Assembly: GCA_015680685.1 (NCBI GenBank)
Contig: MNCI01029492.1
Location: 1,326,599 to 1,390,598 of the forward strand
Source: Gnetum montanum
Lineage: Eukaryota > Streptophyta > Gnetopsida > Gnetales > Gnetaceae
Length of the DNA stretch: 64,000 nucleotides
Direction of reading: 5' to 3'
Positions 46,001-57,179 of this stretch are shown piece after piece. A program made the translations under genes and the position numbers. Under the pieces are notes generated by a model. That model was not told the DNA's origin, made no database searches, and worked only from the letters and a program-made list of their open reading frames with translations. Numbering within the stretch: the first letter of the stretch is position 1; every line of letters starts with the position of its first letter.

Positions 46001-47200
46001 ACCGAAGTTAACCCATCTCCTACGCATGAACCATTTACTTGGATTGAAATGCCAAGTAAAATGGACTTTGTAACTGGTATCATTGGAGAGGTGATTGATT
46101 GCATCCAGCAAGCACATCCTGAGATAGGTACATATATCTTAAATGTTTCGAATCTTTCAGTTTTTCGTATCTGTCTCTACTATCCAAGGTCTAATGTATG
46201 TTTTTCTCATGCGACTAGGGGCCAAACTGAGATGGGATCCATCTGAGGCTGCGTGCATAGATAGTTTGCCTATACTACTGGCAGAGATTGAGCAAGTGCC
46301 TAGACAGATCTATAATGATGTGGCGGAATGTGTCATGTAGAATGCTAAGTCTCTTTGGACCTATAGGCATTCGATTAAGGAACTATGGTTGCGAATTCAG
46401 TTGGGGAAAAAGAGATTTCAAAGCTATCAACAGAACGAGATGATCTCAAGGCACGCTATGACTTTGCCTTGGTAAGGTTAACGGGTGATCATTCTTGGCG
46501 AACTTCCAAAGTTACTTATACCAGGTATTGGGATCTATTGGACCACCAAGTAACTATGACTCGAGTGCTAGCAGAACGAAAGGCACAAATAGATTTACTA
46601 AACCTGAAATGTCAGGATTGGAAGGCTTTTGCTTCTAAGGTGCGGAAATGGGGTCAAGATGAAAAGAATCATAAGCATCATTATAAAAAATTGTTAAAGG
46701 AAGTATCTATAGAGAAGCGTCAGCTAGAAATGTTTGTTGAGGGTTTAGGTTTGCGCTCTGCATTTGACACGTTTGCTAAGCATACCATAGTGGAGATGGA
46801 ATCGCCCAAGAGGGTAATCACCACGGCTTCTGGGGAGATTTCTGTGGGGGAGTTTCCCCTAAAATGTCCCACTTGGTCTGCAGTGGACAAAGGGAAGGCT
46901 TTGACCAACGTTGATCTGGACCTTGATGGGACTGACTGGGCAAGTGTCTCTGAAGAGGAAATCCTATCTCGGTTGGAATTCGGTCTAGGAGGATCTTCTT
47001 CAGTAAGTAATTTAAAGTTGTGAATTTTGTCTATTCCATAACTTTTGGAATCCTTCTCTTTTCTTTTTGTCTTAATTGTTTTATTTTACCTTTTATAGGG
47101 TCAGGGCGATGGCGATGATCAAGAGGGTGGCCCCAGTGGAGCAGGGACCCATGGTGCCGGGGAGTCTGAGGGGGACACCCCTCCCGACCCTAATGTTTAG
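43001..47200 (+). pseudogene. Tat-B opposite-strand gene: nine exons between protease and reverse transcriptase
   Basis: Inferred exons: 43001-43122, 43548-43997, 44073-44341, 44433-44858, 44935-45478, 45601-45836, 45924-46127, 46219-47002, 47099-47200; about 1,045 codons, introns of 75-122 bases except the first (425). All introns are GT-AG. The frame is kept at six of eight junctions; those at exon 5 are off by one, and exon 8 has one frameshift near 46380 in a run of A. In-frame stops: two in exon 3, one each in exons 4, 6 and 8, several readable as CAG, CAA or CGA decay. Exon 4 has IINYLSDVGLMDLF and FFSNLFGVPTDGVKVV, exon 5 WGQFLLSGFHREIVRLRSN, exon 6 an acidic stretch, exon 8 a charged helical region, exon 9 a Gly/Asp tail ending DPNV. 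Exon 4 recalls plant-mobile-domain or ATHILA ORF1 proteins in layout only. Function unknown. Confidence 0.75.
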
Positions 47201-47921
47201 CTTTAAGTTTGGTCTTATCATCACTCCTGTCTTTATATGAGTCGCAAACAGAATATTTTGTTTTATTTTGTGTATGAACTGATGGCTGAAATCGGTTAAC
47301 GGTGGTATTTATCTATTTTGTAAATGAATATATATATTTTTTGTTTGAATTTTGAGTTTGTCTGAACATTGATAAGTGTGGAGTTAAAGTGAAGAATCTT
47401 TTTGTTCTTTTGGCTGTTGTTATTTAAACGTAACCACGGTGCAGCAATGTAAAATGTTTTGTTTGTTTTGTTGTTTAAGTGTAATGCACGAAATAGGAAT
47501 GCCAGTGGGAATGTAATTGTAATCGAAGGAAAAATGGGAGAAAGGGAATGTGAAGAAAAACTGTAGCTGATACACGACAATGTAAGCATAAATTCGAACA
47601 ATGAAGTTGAAAAAGAAAATGTAAGAAAATGCCCTAGTTTAAGGCCATTTTGGGCCATGCACACACGTGCGTCAGTTTAAAGTCATGACAGACTGTAGCC
47701 TTGATGTTCTAATTTAATACCATTTCAGGCCCCATGTACTAGTTTAAGGCCATTTTCAGCCATGTGTAAACAAGAGAAGTTTCAAGTGATACTGGTGGGT
47801 TTCTTGGTAGGCCAGCCATTCTTGACCATGGCTAGTTTTATGTCGTTGCGGACATGTGATAGTTTAGTGTCGTTTCGGACGCTGAATGTAGTTTAACGTC
47901 ATTTTGGACTAGGGATGTAGC
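47201..47921. other. Spacer between opposite-strand gene and Tat-B protease
   Basis: Downstream flank of the opposite-strand gene (AT-rich, 47210-47630) followed by the border-motif cluster at 47635-47905 (AGTTTAAGGCCATTTTGGGC, AGTTTAAAGTCATGACAG, AGTTTAACGTCATTTTGG and others). No sense coding sequence. Confidence 0.8.
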
Positions 47922-48650
47922 TTATTGGTTTAGTAATTTTTTGAGTTTTCGTAGTTTTATGTTGGGAGTGACACTGATAGGTGTGATTCTGTACTCAGCG
48001 TCCCCTTCGCTGATTACGTTGAACGGTAATTCAGCCCAAGGGACATCTAGTGGAATAGGCTCTATGTTGGTATCTTCTAGCATTTCCATGTGTATAGTAG
48101 TTTCGATGTTTGATGTAGTTTCCAGATTAGGTAGTGCATGTACGGTTTCAGGTTCGAGTTTTTCTGTGCTAGGCGAATTTTTCTTTACGTCTGATGGATC
48201 ATTATCTATTGATCGCGTGCAACTTTGTTTCTTGTTTGTATCATCGTATTTAGGCCCTTCAAACTTAACCTCCGAACCTTGGTCTGTATCTGTATATGAC
48301 GAGATGGTCGGTGTAGCAGCCTCCCCATGTATAATGATTTTGCCACCTTCGTAAGGTAGGTGAATCTCTTGGTGTATGGGGGAGGAGACTGCTCTGAGTT
48401 GGGCCAGCCAGGGTCTTCCCAATATTAAATTGAACCCTGGCATTTCATCGATGACAACGAAGTTAGCTTATGTGGGGAATCGATCCCCTGTTATAAAGTC
48501 CATAGTTATGGTGCCTTTTACGACTACGCGTGATCCACTAAACGATTTTAAGCATGTGGTGGAGGTTGGTCTAATTAATTCTGTAAGCCCTAATTGTTCA
48601 ATGACTGGATAGGGTACTACATTCGTGGCGGCTCCGTCATCTACATGCAC
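47922..48650 (-). pseudogene. Tat-B aspartic protease region
   Basis: Active-site loop VDDGAATNVVPYPV at about 48640-48600, so the D-x-G pattern is intact, unlike Tat-A. LKSFSGSRVVVKGTI and MPGFNLILGRPWLAQLRAV follow, with one stop near 48465, and the frame ends at LRKLKKLLNQ. It is in the same frame as gag from 51722 onward. It precedes the insert with the opposite-strand gene, so reaching pol would need a separate start, splicing or another device. Confidence 0.88.
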
Positions 48651-51600
48651 TCAATGTATTTTAAATTGATTTACTTGTATGGTTATGAACATGGGTGCGG
48701 TTGTCACTTCTCCTGTTTTCTCGTTAATCTTGATGTCGTTAGTATGGAAGCCTAGTGATTTGGAAGTCGATTCGTGCAGCGAATATATTACTGCATGAAT
48801 GGAATGTTCATTTGGGGGTAGGTCTTCGCTTACTGGAATTGATGTCAGCATGTGCACTAGGGCTTCGCGATAAGCTTGAGAAGTTAATATCAGGTCATAT
48901 AGGCTTAGTGAAGTGTTTTTCTGTTTGAGTGCCTGCGTGACCTGTGTTAGGACTGTTGCTAAATCTTTACTATTAGGTATATGTCTGTTAATGGTTACTT
49001 GGTCCATTGGGCCCAACAGTTTTATTTCATGTGCATCTGGTTTGACATTTTCTTCCGTGACTATTGATTTAGATGCACCATGCGTTCCGGATGATTCTCT
49101 CTTATAGCTCGTACTTGATTTGTTAGTAGGTGAGGCCATGGGTACTGCACTTAATGGGGTAGGCTTGGGGGGTCCTAAGGCAAGCCGTTGACGTTCCTTC
49201 TCCAATCGTTCCCGTGTGAGCTTGTCTACTAGGCACTCCCACGTGTGGCGCGGGGGAACGTTTGGTTGAATATTTGGTTGCTTTGGAACCCATATGACGT
49301 ATGGAGTAGGACGAGGTTGCGATTGGGCAGTTAAAGGTGGTTGAGTGTTAGGTTGCCTGGGCACCCTAACTACATACAGGGTCTATTTATTCTGTATTTG
49401 CAGGGTGGAGGGTTGATGGTTATCAGGATGTCCGAGTATCCTGACAACATACAGGGTAGGCCTAGTTGGGGCTTGTCTCTCCATAGTCGCAATCGCAGGA
49501 GGCACCCGGACTACATAGGGAGTGGGCTGGGTAGGAGGTTACATGTTTGTGATACTAGCAGCGGGAGGTACACGCACTACGTATGGTTTTGGTGGTATGG
49601 TAGAGGCTGCCTCCGCGAGGGGTATTCGGATGACATAGGGTTTTTGTGAGGTGGGCGGGTTACATGGAGAGTATGATGATTGAGGTGCAGGCGTTGGTGC
49701 AATAGGAGGAATACAAACTACAAAAGGTCTCGTAGGTATTTTTTGTTCATTATCTGAGTAAATGATGTTAATTCTAGGTGTTTCTTGTTCTAAGTAAATA
49801 ATGTTAATCACGTATGGGGCCTCCTTAGTATTTAGAGGGTCCTTATATATGCCCATGGCTTGGTTTTGTGGTTGGATTGGGTTGGCCTTATCAAAAGTGA
49901 TTTCACCTCCGTCGATCATCCGTTGAATATCTTGTTTCAGGGTGAAACAGTAATCAATGCCATGCCCTTTGTGTTGATGATAATCACAAAAATGGTCTAT
50001 TCTAAAGCCCTGTGGAACTGGAGGCTCATTCGGCGTTGCCAAGCTTGGGTTCTCGATCAACTGACAGAATCGATCATGTCTTTGGATTGCTATCGGGGAT
50101 AATTGTTTATGTTTCCTTAGCCCGGCCTTCAGGAGTTGGTCAAATAACTATGAGGGTTTCATGGGCAACGGTGTGTATTGAGAGGGATCTCTCCTCTCGA
50201 AGTTTCTCGCGCTACCTGGTGTAGGGTTTTGTGATGTGGACGGTTCGGGTGCAGTAGTGGGAGCAGGTTTAGTATAACTAGTTGGGGCAGTGGGGGGTTT
50301 GCCTCGTTGTCCCATACTCGTTTGTTGTGTTTCCGCTACTGTTGCTATAGTTGCCTTATCCTTTTCTTTGTCTTTCTTATTGTGTTGGTTTTTGAAGGCT
50401 GAATAGGTCAAGTCATGGTTGTTTTGGGCTGCCTCCTCTATGTTATTCATTTGTACAAACGCTTGGTTGAGCGTGCGTGCATTAAGATAGTATAGCTTGG
50501 ACTTCACAAAATCGTTAATGGCCCCTTTTAAAATAGTGAGGAGATAAGTCTCTAGGATTGGTTCATGCAGCTCATTGAGGGTAGCACTCCATCGTTGAAT
50601 AAACTTTTGAACAGGTTCAAGCAATGCCTACTTGACTTGTATCAGGCTGTCAAGTGTTGCTTTAGGCTTCAGGTTATACTTGAACCTGGTGACAAAATGG
50701 TGTAGTAGGTCTTCCAAAGAAGATATGGAGTTTCGGGGCAAAGCCCGATACCAGTCAAGTGCTCTCCCTGTGAGGGACATGGGGAACACCTGCAAAATAG
50801 CATGCGGCCATGCCTGAAGTAATACGCATTCTAATCTAAACGTTATAAGATGGGCGTTGGGGTCTGTCTCCCCATTGTATTTAGTTAACGTGGGTAAGGA
50901 AACACCCTTAAGTAACGTTAGAGGTGGAATCGAAGAGCTGATAGGATCATCTTAATAGAAATCGACTATCTTTAGCTCTTCGCCGGTAGCTGTTCTGAGG
51001 CGCTTAACCTCATCAGTTAGCTCTTGCATTAGTTTTTTAGCGTCAGCCCAGTCTCGGGCACTAGGTGAGATGGCAGATTGATTATGTTGTGTAGTATGCA
51101 CATTAGATTGTTGTATGGTGGGCAGGAAAGAGGAAAGTTGAGTGGTTGTGGGTTGGGCTTGTGGGACATTCATGGTAGGTGCTGCTAAGGGTGGCATACT
51201 GTAAGGAAAGGGTTGTTGTTGTTGTTGTTGTACTTGAGGGATATTCATGGGAGGAAGTGTAGGAGGTTGTGAATTGTAGTTAGGAGGTTGATGCACTTGT
51301 GTGCCAGTCCCAACCCACTACGTTTGTGTACCAATCCCAGCCCACTGTCCAGTCATGTTTTGTGTAGGAACACCCTGAACTTGTTGAGTTGAAGTGGTAA
51401 AGGGACCCCTTTGAGTTTGGATCCATGGAATATAATGTTCAGATGTAGAAGCTGGTATCACATATGGCATCCCAATCACTCGGGGTGGGAAGGTCACCTC
51501 TACATTATTTTGAGAGGGTTGTTGTTGGGGTTGTATTTGCAAGAGAGGGGGTAAGGTGGTGACTAGAGGAACAGTGGCGATGGGTATGCTAAATTGATTA

Positions 51601-51722
51601 TCAGTCGCGGGGAGAGTGGGAATGAGGGTAGAGGCTTCTTGTTGAGGCACAAGTGCTTGAGTGGTTCTAAGTGATTGGAGGGACGTAGTTTCTCCCGTGA
51701 ATGGGTGAAACAACAAGTTCAC
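48651..51722 (-). pseudogene. Tat-B gag
   Basis: A single frame from about 51722 to the protease without a frameshift; stops near 51317, 50950, 50627, 50147, 49538, 49365 and 48650. Order: Gln/Pro-rich N-terminal part (51722-50952), gag core (about 50950-50150; FIQRWSATLNELHEPILE, SKLYYLNARTLNQAFVQM), basic linker KDKEKDKATIATVAE, zinc-like motif CDYHQHKGHGIDYC near 49980, then a long tail with repeated PYVIRVP-type units (49690-49280). Those units read PYVxRxP and recur about six times. Structural protein of the particle. Confidence 0.88.
49280..49690 (-). repeat. PYVIRVP-type repeat in the Tat-B gag tail
   Basis: Spaced units on the minus strand such as KPYVIRIPLAEA, KPYVVRVPPA and TPYVIWVPKQ, separated by proline-rich linkers; also visible as TAC-GTA-TGG-type DNA repeats. 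Tat-A has similar units (KPFVIRRP, TPFIMRTP, KPFVIYVPP at 8410-8550). Probably internal duplication; role unknown. Confidence 0.7.
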
Positions 51723-52329
51723 GTAAGTTTGTGGGCTAAGGGTATGATATGAATCTTCATGTTCGGACTAAGCTGTAAAGTCATCCTCCTCTTCAAATTG
51801 AGGATTTGCCATAAATTGAGCTGCAAAGTCATCCTCCTCTTCCATAGTAGTGCTCGGGGAGAGGGATGATGTCATATGGGGAAGGGATGAACTCATGTCC
51901 TCCCCTGTGAAACAGTTCATGTTATCTTTTGGCCTCCATTTCAGTTTGGTCCACTACTAGGCCGGCTTGGATTTTTACACATATGAAATTATATTGTTCC
52001 TGTGTGATAACGTTGAATGAGAGGCTCTTCCCTTATAGTCTAAGAGATCGATGGGGCCCTCCCTGGGGGTTAACCTCACCGCGGGCCCCAATGGGTTGTA
52101 TAACGAGCATCGGCGTTGTCGTGGGGCCCACGGTATTCGGAATGGACTTGGTCGAAGTGTTGGTATTGGCAGTATTCATGGTAGAAAGTTCTAAACGTAA
52201 GAAGTATATGTAGACGAAAATTTGGTTAAGTATGAAAGTATGGACAAAATGCTCGGCATATAGCGCACAAGCACTGTTGTGAGTGTGAAGGGACTGATCA
52301 CAGCAGTCACAGCGTGTGAGCTAAGCTCA

Positions 52330-52600
52330 CAGCGTGCAGACTGTAACTGTCAACGTGTAGACAGAGTCCACAACATACAACATGCAAGTGAAGTGTCAGC
52401 GTGTAGACAAAGTCCACAGCGTACAGTGTGCAAGTGAGCTAGACAGCGTGTAGACAGAGTCCATAGCGTACAGCATGCAAGTGAGCTGGACAACGTGTAG
52501 ACAAAGTCTACAGCGTACAGCGTGCAGGTGAGTTGGGCAGCATGTAGATGGAGTCTACAGCATATAGCATGCAGGTGAGCTGGGCAACGTGTAGACACTG
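52330..52600. repeat. Minisatellite in the Tat-B leader
   Basis: About six units of roughly 46-50 bases built from AGCGTGTAGACAGAGTCCAC and AGCGTACAGCGTGCAAGTGA. Unlike Tat-A the units are in regular order. Frames through it are low-complexity artefacts. Confidence 0.9.
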
Positions 52601-52747
52601 GGAATTCTACAGGACAAGACACAGATTAGAGAGGTTCAAAATCAGATTTAATGTTGACGCAATGTGGATCCGGGAGAACCAAGCGGTAGATCTGAAGCAC
52701 AGGGGAACATGTGTAAGAGATCATAGTAGATTGAAACAGTTTCAGGG

Positions 52748-52764
52748 CCCTCCTTCTAACGCCA
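52748..52764 (-). promoter_or_regulatory. Tat-B primer-binding site
   Basis: Minus-strand TGGCGTTAGAAGGAGGG, five bases from the LTR end. Differs from Tat-A at two positions. tRNA not identified. Confidence 0.75.
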
Positions 52765-52769
52765 TTTTC

Positions 52770-54173
52770 TGTACTGTCCAAAATCGTCGGTCTCCGGCAG
52801 AAATGAAACAGAACCAAGAGATCCCCAAACAAGCATAGAAGATCCTAGCTTTGCCCGAGGGCAAGCTGAAAATAAAGAAGGCAGAGTACCTTGGGTGGTC
52901 CATATGAGGATCAGACAAGGATTTCCCCAAACGTATGCCGATGTGCAATACGCTGGGTTATATGCAAACGACGTAACAAATGTAAAACTAGGCGTAAACG
53001 TAAAGGAATGTAGACAATAAGTACACAAAAATGAAAGAAAAACTGTAACAAATCTTAGTAAAAGAAAAGTGGCAATATTATTGCATAATGGAAGTTACAA
53101 TGCACCGGTCTAAATGCAGTTGTGGATCTGACACAAGGCAGATGGAAAGCTCCGATGAATGTAGTGGGATGATGGTTTGCTGGATTCGGCTGCAAGCACA
53201 TCGTGGGAGCTGTATACTCAGCATGTAGGATAGAAGGCCAACGTGAAGGATGTAATGTTCTGGATGTTCTCAGTGTGGATTGCCCCAAACTTTTTGCTAA
53301 GATGCCTCTGATTTTCCAACCCCGATCCGGTCAAAAATTAGAGTTTTTATACAAGCGTGGGCATTCTATTCGGATCTGAGACAGGATTATTGGCTGTGGG
53401 GTGCTGGAATTCCAAATCGGGTGACATGTGGAGCATTGACTGAGTGCAGACGAATGAAATTTTACAAGTGTACAACATGCTGCACGCAAGCATGTACACG
53501 CTGGGCGTGTGAACTCGACGTATAGACTTGACTCAGAAAAAAAGTCATTTTTACAAACTACTGCTACAATAAGAAGTATCCAGTTCGCCCTTCGGATTTG
53601 GGCTCAGATGTCACGAGAGTGCTGCTGATATTCTTGGACTTGATCTGACATGGTTCTGCTAATGTCTTCCACTGATGTATGTTGTACTGCACGCTGGATG
53701 GTGCACGCCGGGCGTACATGCTGAGTGAATACACTGGGCGTACAGGATGTACATGCTCTGTGTATGAACCCCAAAGTGCACGATCTCGAGGTCAAAACCA
53801 AATTTTCTTGAGCCCATGATGACACCTAACAATTGCCCTATCTTTAAGAGCTGATGCCTTGTGAAAACTTGCCTTGGAATGCCTGTTTCGAGTAATCTTT
53901 GGAGTCGCACGCTGGGCGTGCACGTTGGGCGTATACGCTGGGCATGCATGCTGCATACTTAGTAAAACCAAGTATTTTGAGCTAAGAATGGCAGGTTTGA
54001 TTTTGGATGTTGCCGTAGTCTTCTGTGGGTCCCGGGGAACCATTTCTTGCTCGGTTCGATTCTGTTTGAAGCTGTTTGCGAGGTTTCCAAGCTTCAGTCA
54101 TGTTGGGGGGGCATCACGACTTAGCTTGATTCTTGTTGGAGAAGTACTAAGCTCAAAATTTTGTGGTGTTTTA
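52770..54173 (-). mobile_element. Tat-B 5' LTR
   Basis: 1,404 bases, TGTACTGTC to GTGTTTTA in plus-strand view; the last CA has become TA. It aligns with 35582-37019 throughout, including the CACGCTGGGCGTGCA clusters (53690-53760, 53905-53955). GGGTC follows at 54174. Confidence 0.93.
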
Positions 54174-54178
54174 GGGTC

Positions 54179-54705
54179 TCTTCATTTGAGTAGTCATTCC
54201 ACCATCTTGTTGGTAACATTCATAAGAGTGGACATATTGATGAGCATCTTTGAAAATTGTTGGCCAATAGTACCCTGCCATCAAGATTTTAATAGTTATG
54301 CATCTCCTACCATAGTGACCTTCGTAAGGACCTTCATGAGCATCCTGAAGAACACATAGTTGATCAATATCAGGGAGACACCATCGAACTAAGCCATCAG
54401 CACACATCTTATACAGGTGTCTGTTGATCTCCATGAAGCATTTTACCTAGTGAAGAAACTATTGTTTCTTCTGGTGGTCCAACCCTTGTGGCATTTCTTA
54501 AGTGAGAAGATAGGTGAGAATGCCATCATACCATTTAGGCTCATTGGGCAATTGTTCAATTATAGCCCAAGCAAAGAGGAGTTCATTAGGAAACATATCA
54601 AATAGTGGGTTCTCCTTCTCTTTATTGTTTCATTACAATCGAGACAAGTGATTAATGACCACATTCTTCTTAGTGCCTTTTCAATCTATTATTGTAAGAT
54701 CAAAT
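54179..54705 (-). pseudogene. Athila-M integrase, upstream part, with RNase H linker
   Basis: Zinc region of integrase: DAHEGPYEGHYG (histidines), AGYYWPTIFKDAHQYVHSYECYQQ (cysteines), then TQMKRP directly before the Tat-B target site. The linker from RNase H (54440-54705) is readable as in Athila elements but has stops. The core continues at 35581 on the far side of Tat-B. Confidence 0.87.
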
Positions 54706-54992
54706 TCCTACAAGATTACCAGCCATTGTATGACATAGGAGTTTACTATTGGCTTGTTCATTAGTAAGCAGATGGCACTGTGGTCTATGTTCACAAACAC
54801 TTTATATCCAAGCACATAATGCTTGAACTTTTCTAGAGCAAACACCACTACCATTAGTTCTTTTTCTATAGTGATGTAATTTAGTTGTGCACCTACAATG
54901 CTTTGTCTAGCATAGTAGATGTAATATGGATGTTTTGTGTCATCCATTTGTGTAAGCACAACTCCCAAGGCATAATTTGATGCATTTTTCAT
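54706..54992 (-). pseudogene. Athila-M RNase H
   Basis: Reads MKNASNYALGVVLTQ, YYIYYARQSIVGAQLNYITIE, KELMVVVFALEKFKHY and VFVNIDHSAICLLMNK: the gypsy RNase H next to reverse transcriptase. The first catalytic D (usually in DASDYA) is N here. There is no second archaeal-type RNase H, consistent with Athila rather than Tat. Confidence 0.9.
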
Positions 54993-57130
54993 AACATGAA
55001 ATAGTCTAGACTAATCAGGTGCTTATAGGATTGGAGCTCTTACAATTTTTCTTTTAGCTGTTGGAATGCTTATTCGCATTTCACAATCTAGACAAATGGA
55101 GCATCTTTCTTTATTAGCTCTACCAACGATTTTGTGATCGTAGAGAAATTCTCTATGAATCACTAGTAATAGCTAGTATGTCCAAGGAATGATCAAACAT
55201 CTTTGACAATTTTTGGTTGGTGGGGTATTCCTTGGATGACCCTTATTTTTTTAGGGTTGACCTCAATTCCTACTTGTCATATTTTGTGTCCCAATATAAT
55301 GCCTTCCTAGACCATTAGGTAACTCTTTTACCAATTGAGCTTGAGGTTTGTCTCAACACATCATTTCAGTACTTACTTAAGGCGGTCTAGGACTTGCTCA
55401 AATGTAGCTCTATAGGTGGTGATGAGTGGCTAGGTATCCCTATGCCCAACCATACGAATCATGAGCGTTCATGCGCGACTCGGTTGAAATCCACAGACTG
55501 TAAGCACTTAACATACACCAGACTTCTAACCAGTGAAACCTTGGGTTAGAATGATCATTGTCATCCTAATCTCACTCGCGAAGTTCTGTTTACGATGGTT
55601 AAGTGAGATTAAGACTAATGATTTTTATATCTTTTTAATTATCTTTTCGGTGACTAATTATCTTGGAAAATAAGGATAGAATATTAATTAATCTAAAATT
55701 ATCTTAATCTAGATCTTAACTAATCCTAACATAAGTATTCGGTCCCATCTTCTGAGCACGTTCTGAGCATCTCCCAACACTTTTGGGTTACCAGACATTA
55801 AGCATCATTGGGCTTACCAAGTGTTTGGGTTACGTTCGAGATGGTTGTACTTATGGCTTTAATGAACTACGAATGAACAATAATGATTGAAATTATAATA
55901 ACTAAAACATAAGTAATTAACAAGTAACTAATAAAGCATAAACATATTAAACTATTAATTGCATAAAATAAATGAGTCCAAATGCTACAAGGATTGCTTG
56001 AATAGTTCGTCTTTATTGCTGTCACGCCAATGGGCTCAGATACATTAGCGCTTGAATAAAGAGCCGATCACTTTTCTTACACCTGCTATGGCACTTGGAA
56101 AATATTCTATCTCCTGCGAGAAAAAACTGCAAGAGCTTCGCTACAACTACTCAAAAGATACCTAAATGAGGCAAAAGGCCCTCTTATTTATAGGCTGGGA
56201 AAGGTGGTTGCGTAAATAGGGCCATGTCAACGTAGGGTGGCCACATTGACGGGCCCGTGTTGATGTGGCCGCATATATGTGGCCCCATATACGCGGCCCA
56301 ATCGTTGCATTAACTAAATGACACTTCATCAGGTGGAGAATTCATCCATGAAGACTTCCATACCACTACTAATTAACTATTAAAAAATGCTTAGGACCAA
56401 GCGTTAAAAGGTAGCAGAGGCATTGCATAGATCAAAAGGCATCTTGCAACATGCAAAAGTCCCCCAAGGACTTGTGAATGTTGTTTTGGCTTGGTCCTAC
56501 AGCACGATCTAGATTTGGTTATAGCCACCATAACCATCCAAAAAATTGTAGTAGCAATGCCCAAATATTATGTCTAACACCTGATCAACATATGGCAATG
56601 GAAAATGGTTCTTGAATGTTGTCCTCTGTAGCAGCCAAAAATCAATGTAGACCTGCCACTTGCTACCTTTCTTTGGCACAATCACAAGTGGACTAACCCA
56701 CTTACTATTTGCAATGGGATAAATGAACCTTGCCTTGAGAAGCTATTTGATTTCTTCCTTGATGATCTGCTTTAGTTTGAGATTTAATTGCCTCTGTGGC
56801 TATTTCTTTGGCTTCACAATTGGATCGATGTAGATGTGATGCTAGCATATCCTAGGATCAATTCCTGTGAGTTCAAGATATGACCAAACAAAGGCTACTG
56901 ACCATTTTTCAACCACGTTTAACAACATCTTTTTCTATTTTGGAGCAAGATTTGCATTAATTATGACTAGCTTTCCATTTTTCAAGAACACATATTCTGT
57001 GCTAACTAGTAGAGTGTTTAGTTCAAATGGCTCTTGCTTGCGAGTTTCAGGAATTTCCAACTCTCCCCAATAGGTATCATCATTTGCATCATCAGAGAGT
57101 TGGTGATGAACTTGCTCTAGTTCATCCATG
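54993..57130 (-). pseudogene. Athila-M reverse transcriptase, split by a solo LTR
   Basis: Part before the insertion (57130-56337): ETRKQEPFELNTLL, LLKARFIYPIANSKWVSP, VIVPKK, FPLPYVDQVLD, FLDGYGGYNQI, CKMPFDLCNA and MEVFMDEFST, where the catalytic FMDD reads FMDE. After the insertion (55419-54993): TFEQVLDRLK, GIILGHKI, VNPKKIRVIQGIPHQP. Stops occur in both halves. The solo LTR at 55420-56331 entered within two codons of the catalytic motif. Confidence 0.87.
55420..56331 (-). mobile_element. Solo LTR, target duplication GGTGG
   Basis: 912 bases, TGATGAGTGGC to ACTTCATCA, with GGTGG at 55415-55419 and 56332-56336. Minus orientation: the reversed closing block is at its left end, TATTTATAGG at 56188 and ATATGTGGCCCCATATACGC repeats (56270-56300) in U3, like the LTR at 31131. 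Confidence 0.93.
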
Positions 57131-57179
57131 CCTATGACATATCTGCATGTTAGGCTCTCAGTTGGTTTAATGTAAAATT

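Larger units (their letters stand above)
51723..52769 (-). other. Tat-B leader between 5' LTR and gag
   Basis: Non-coding. The part near gag (51723-52200) could extend the gag frame upstream, since AAQFMANPQFEEEDDF-like residues are readable around 51770-51830 with stops; the start codon is therefore uncertain. A minisatellite lies at 52330-52600. Confidence 0.65.
35582..54173 (-). mobile_element. Tat-B: complete Tat/Ogre-lineage element with opposite-strand gene, duplication GGGTC
   Basis: 18,592 bases from LTR to LTR; GGGTC at 35577-35581 and 54174-54178. Minus-strand order: 5' LTR (54173-52770), primer-binding site, leader with minisatellite, gag-protease in one frame (51722-47922), a 6.1 kb insert with a nine-exon gene on the other strand (43001-47200), pol in one frame (41850-38353), 3' repeats, 3' LTR (37019-35582). 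It lies in the integrase of Athila-M, between zinc region and core. The LTRs differ by roughly a tenth in the first 400 bases by eye, so it is old. Confidence 0.95.

Noticed and set aside
52350-52622. Cysteine/histidine-rich 90-codon frame
   Set aside because: Translation of the AGCGTGTAGAC minisatellite.
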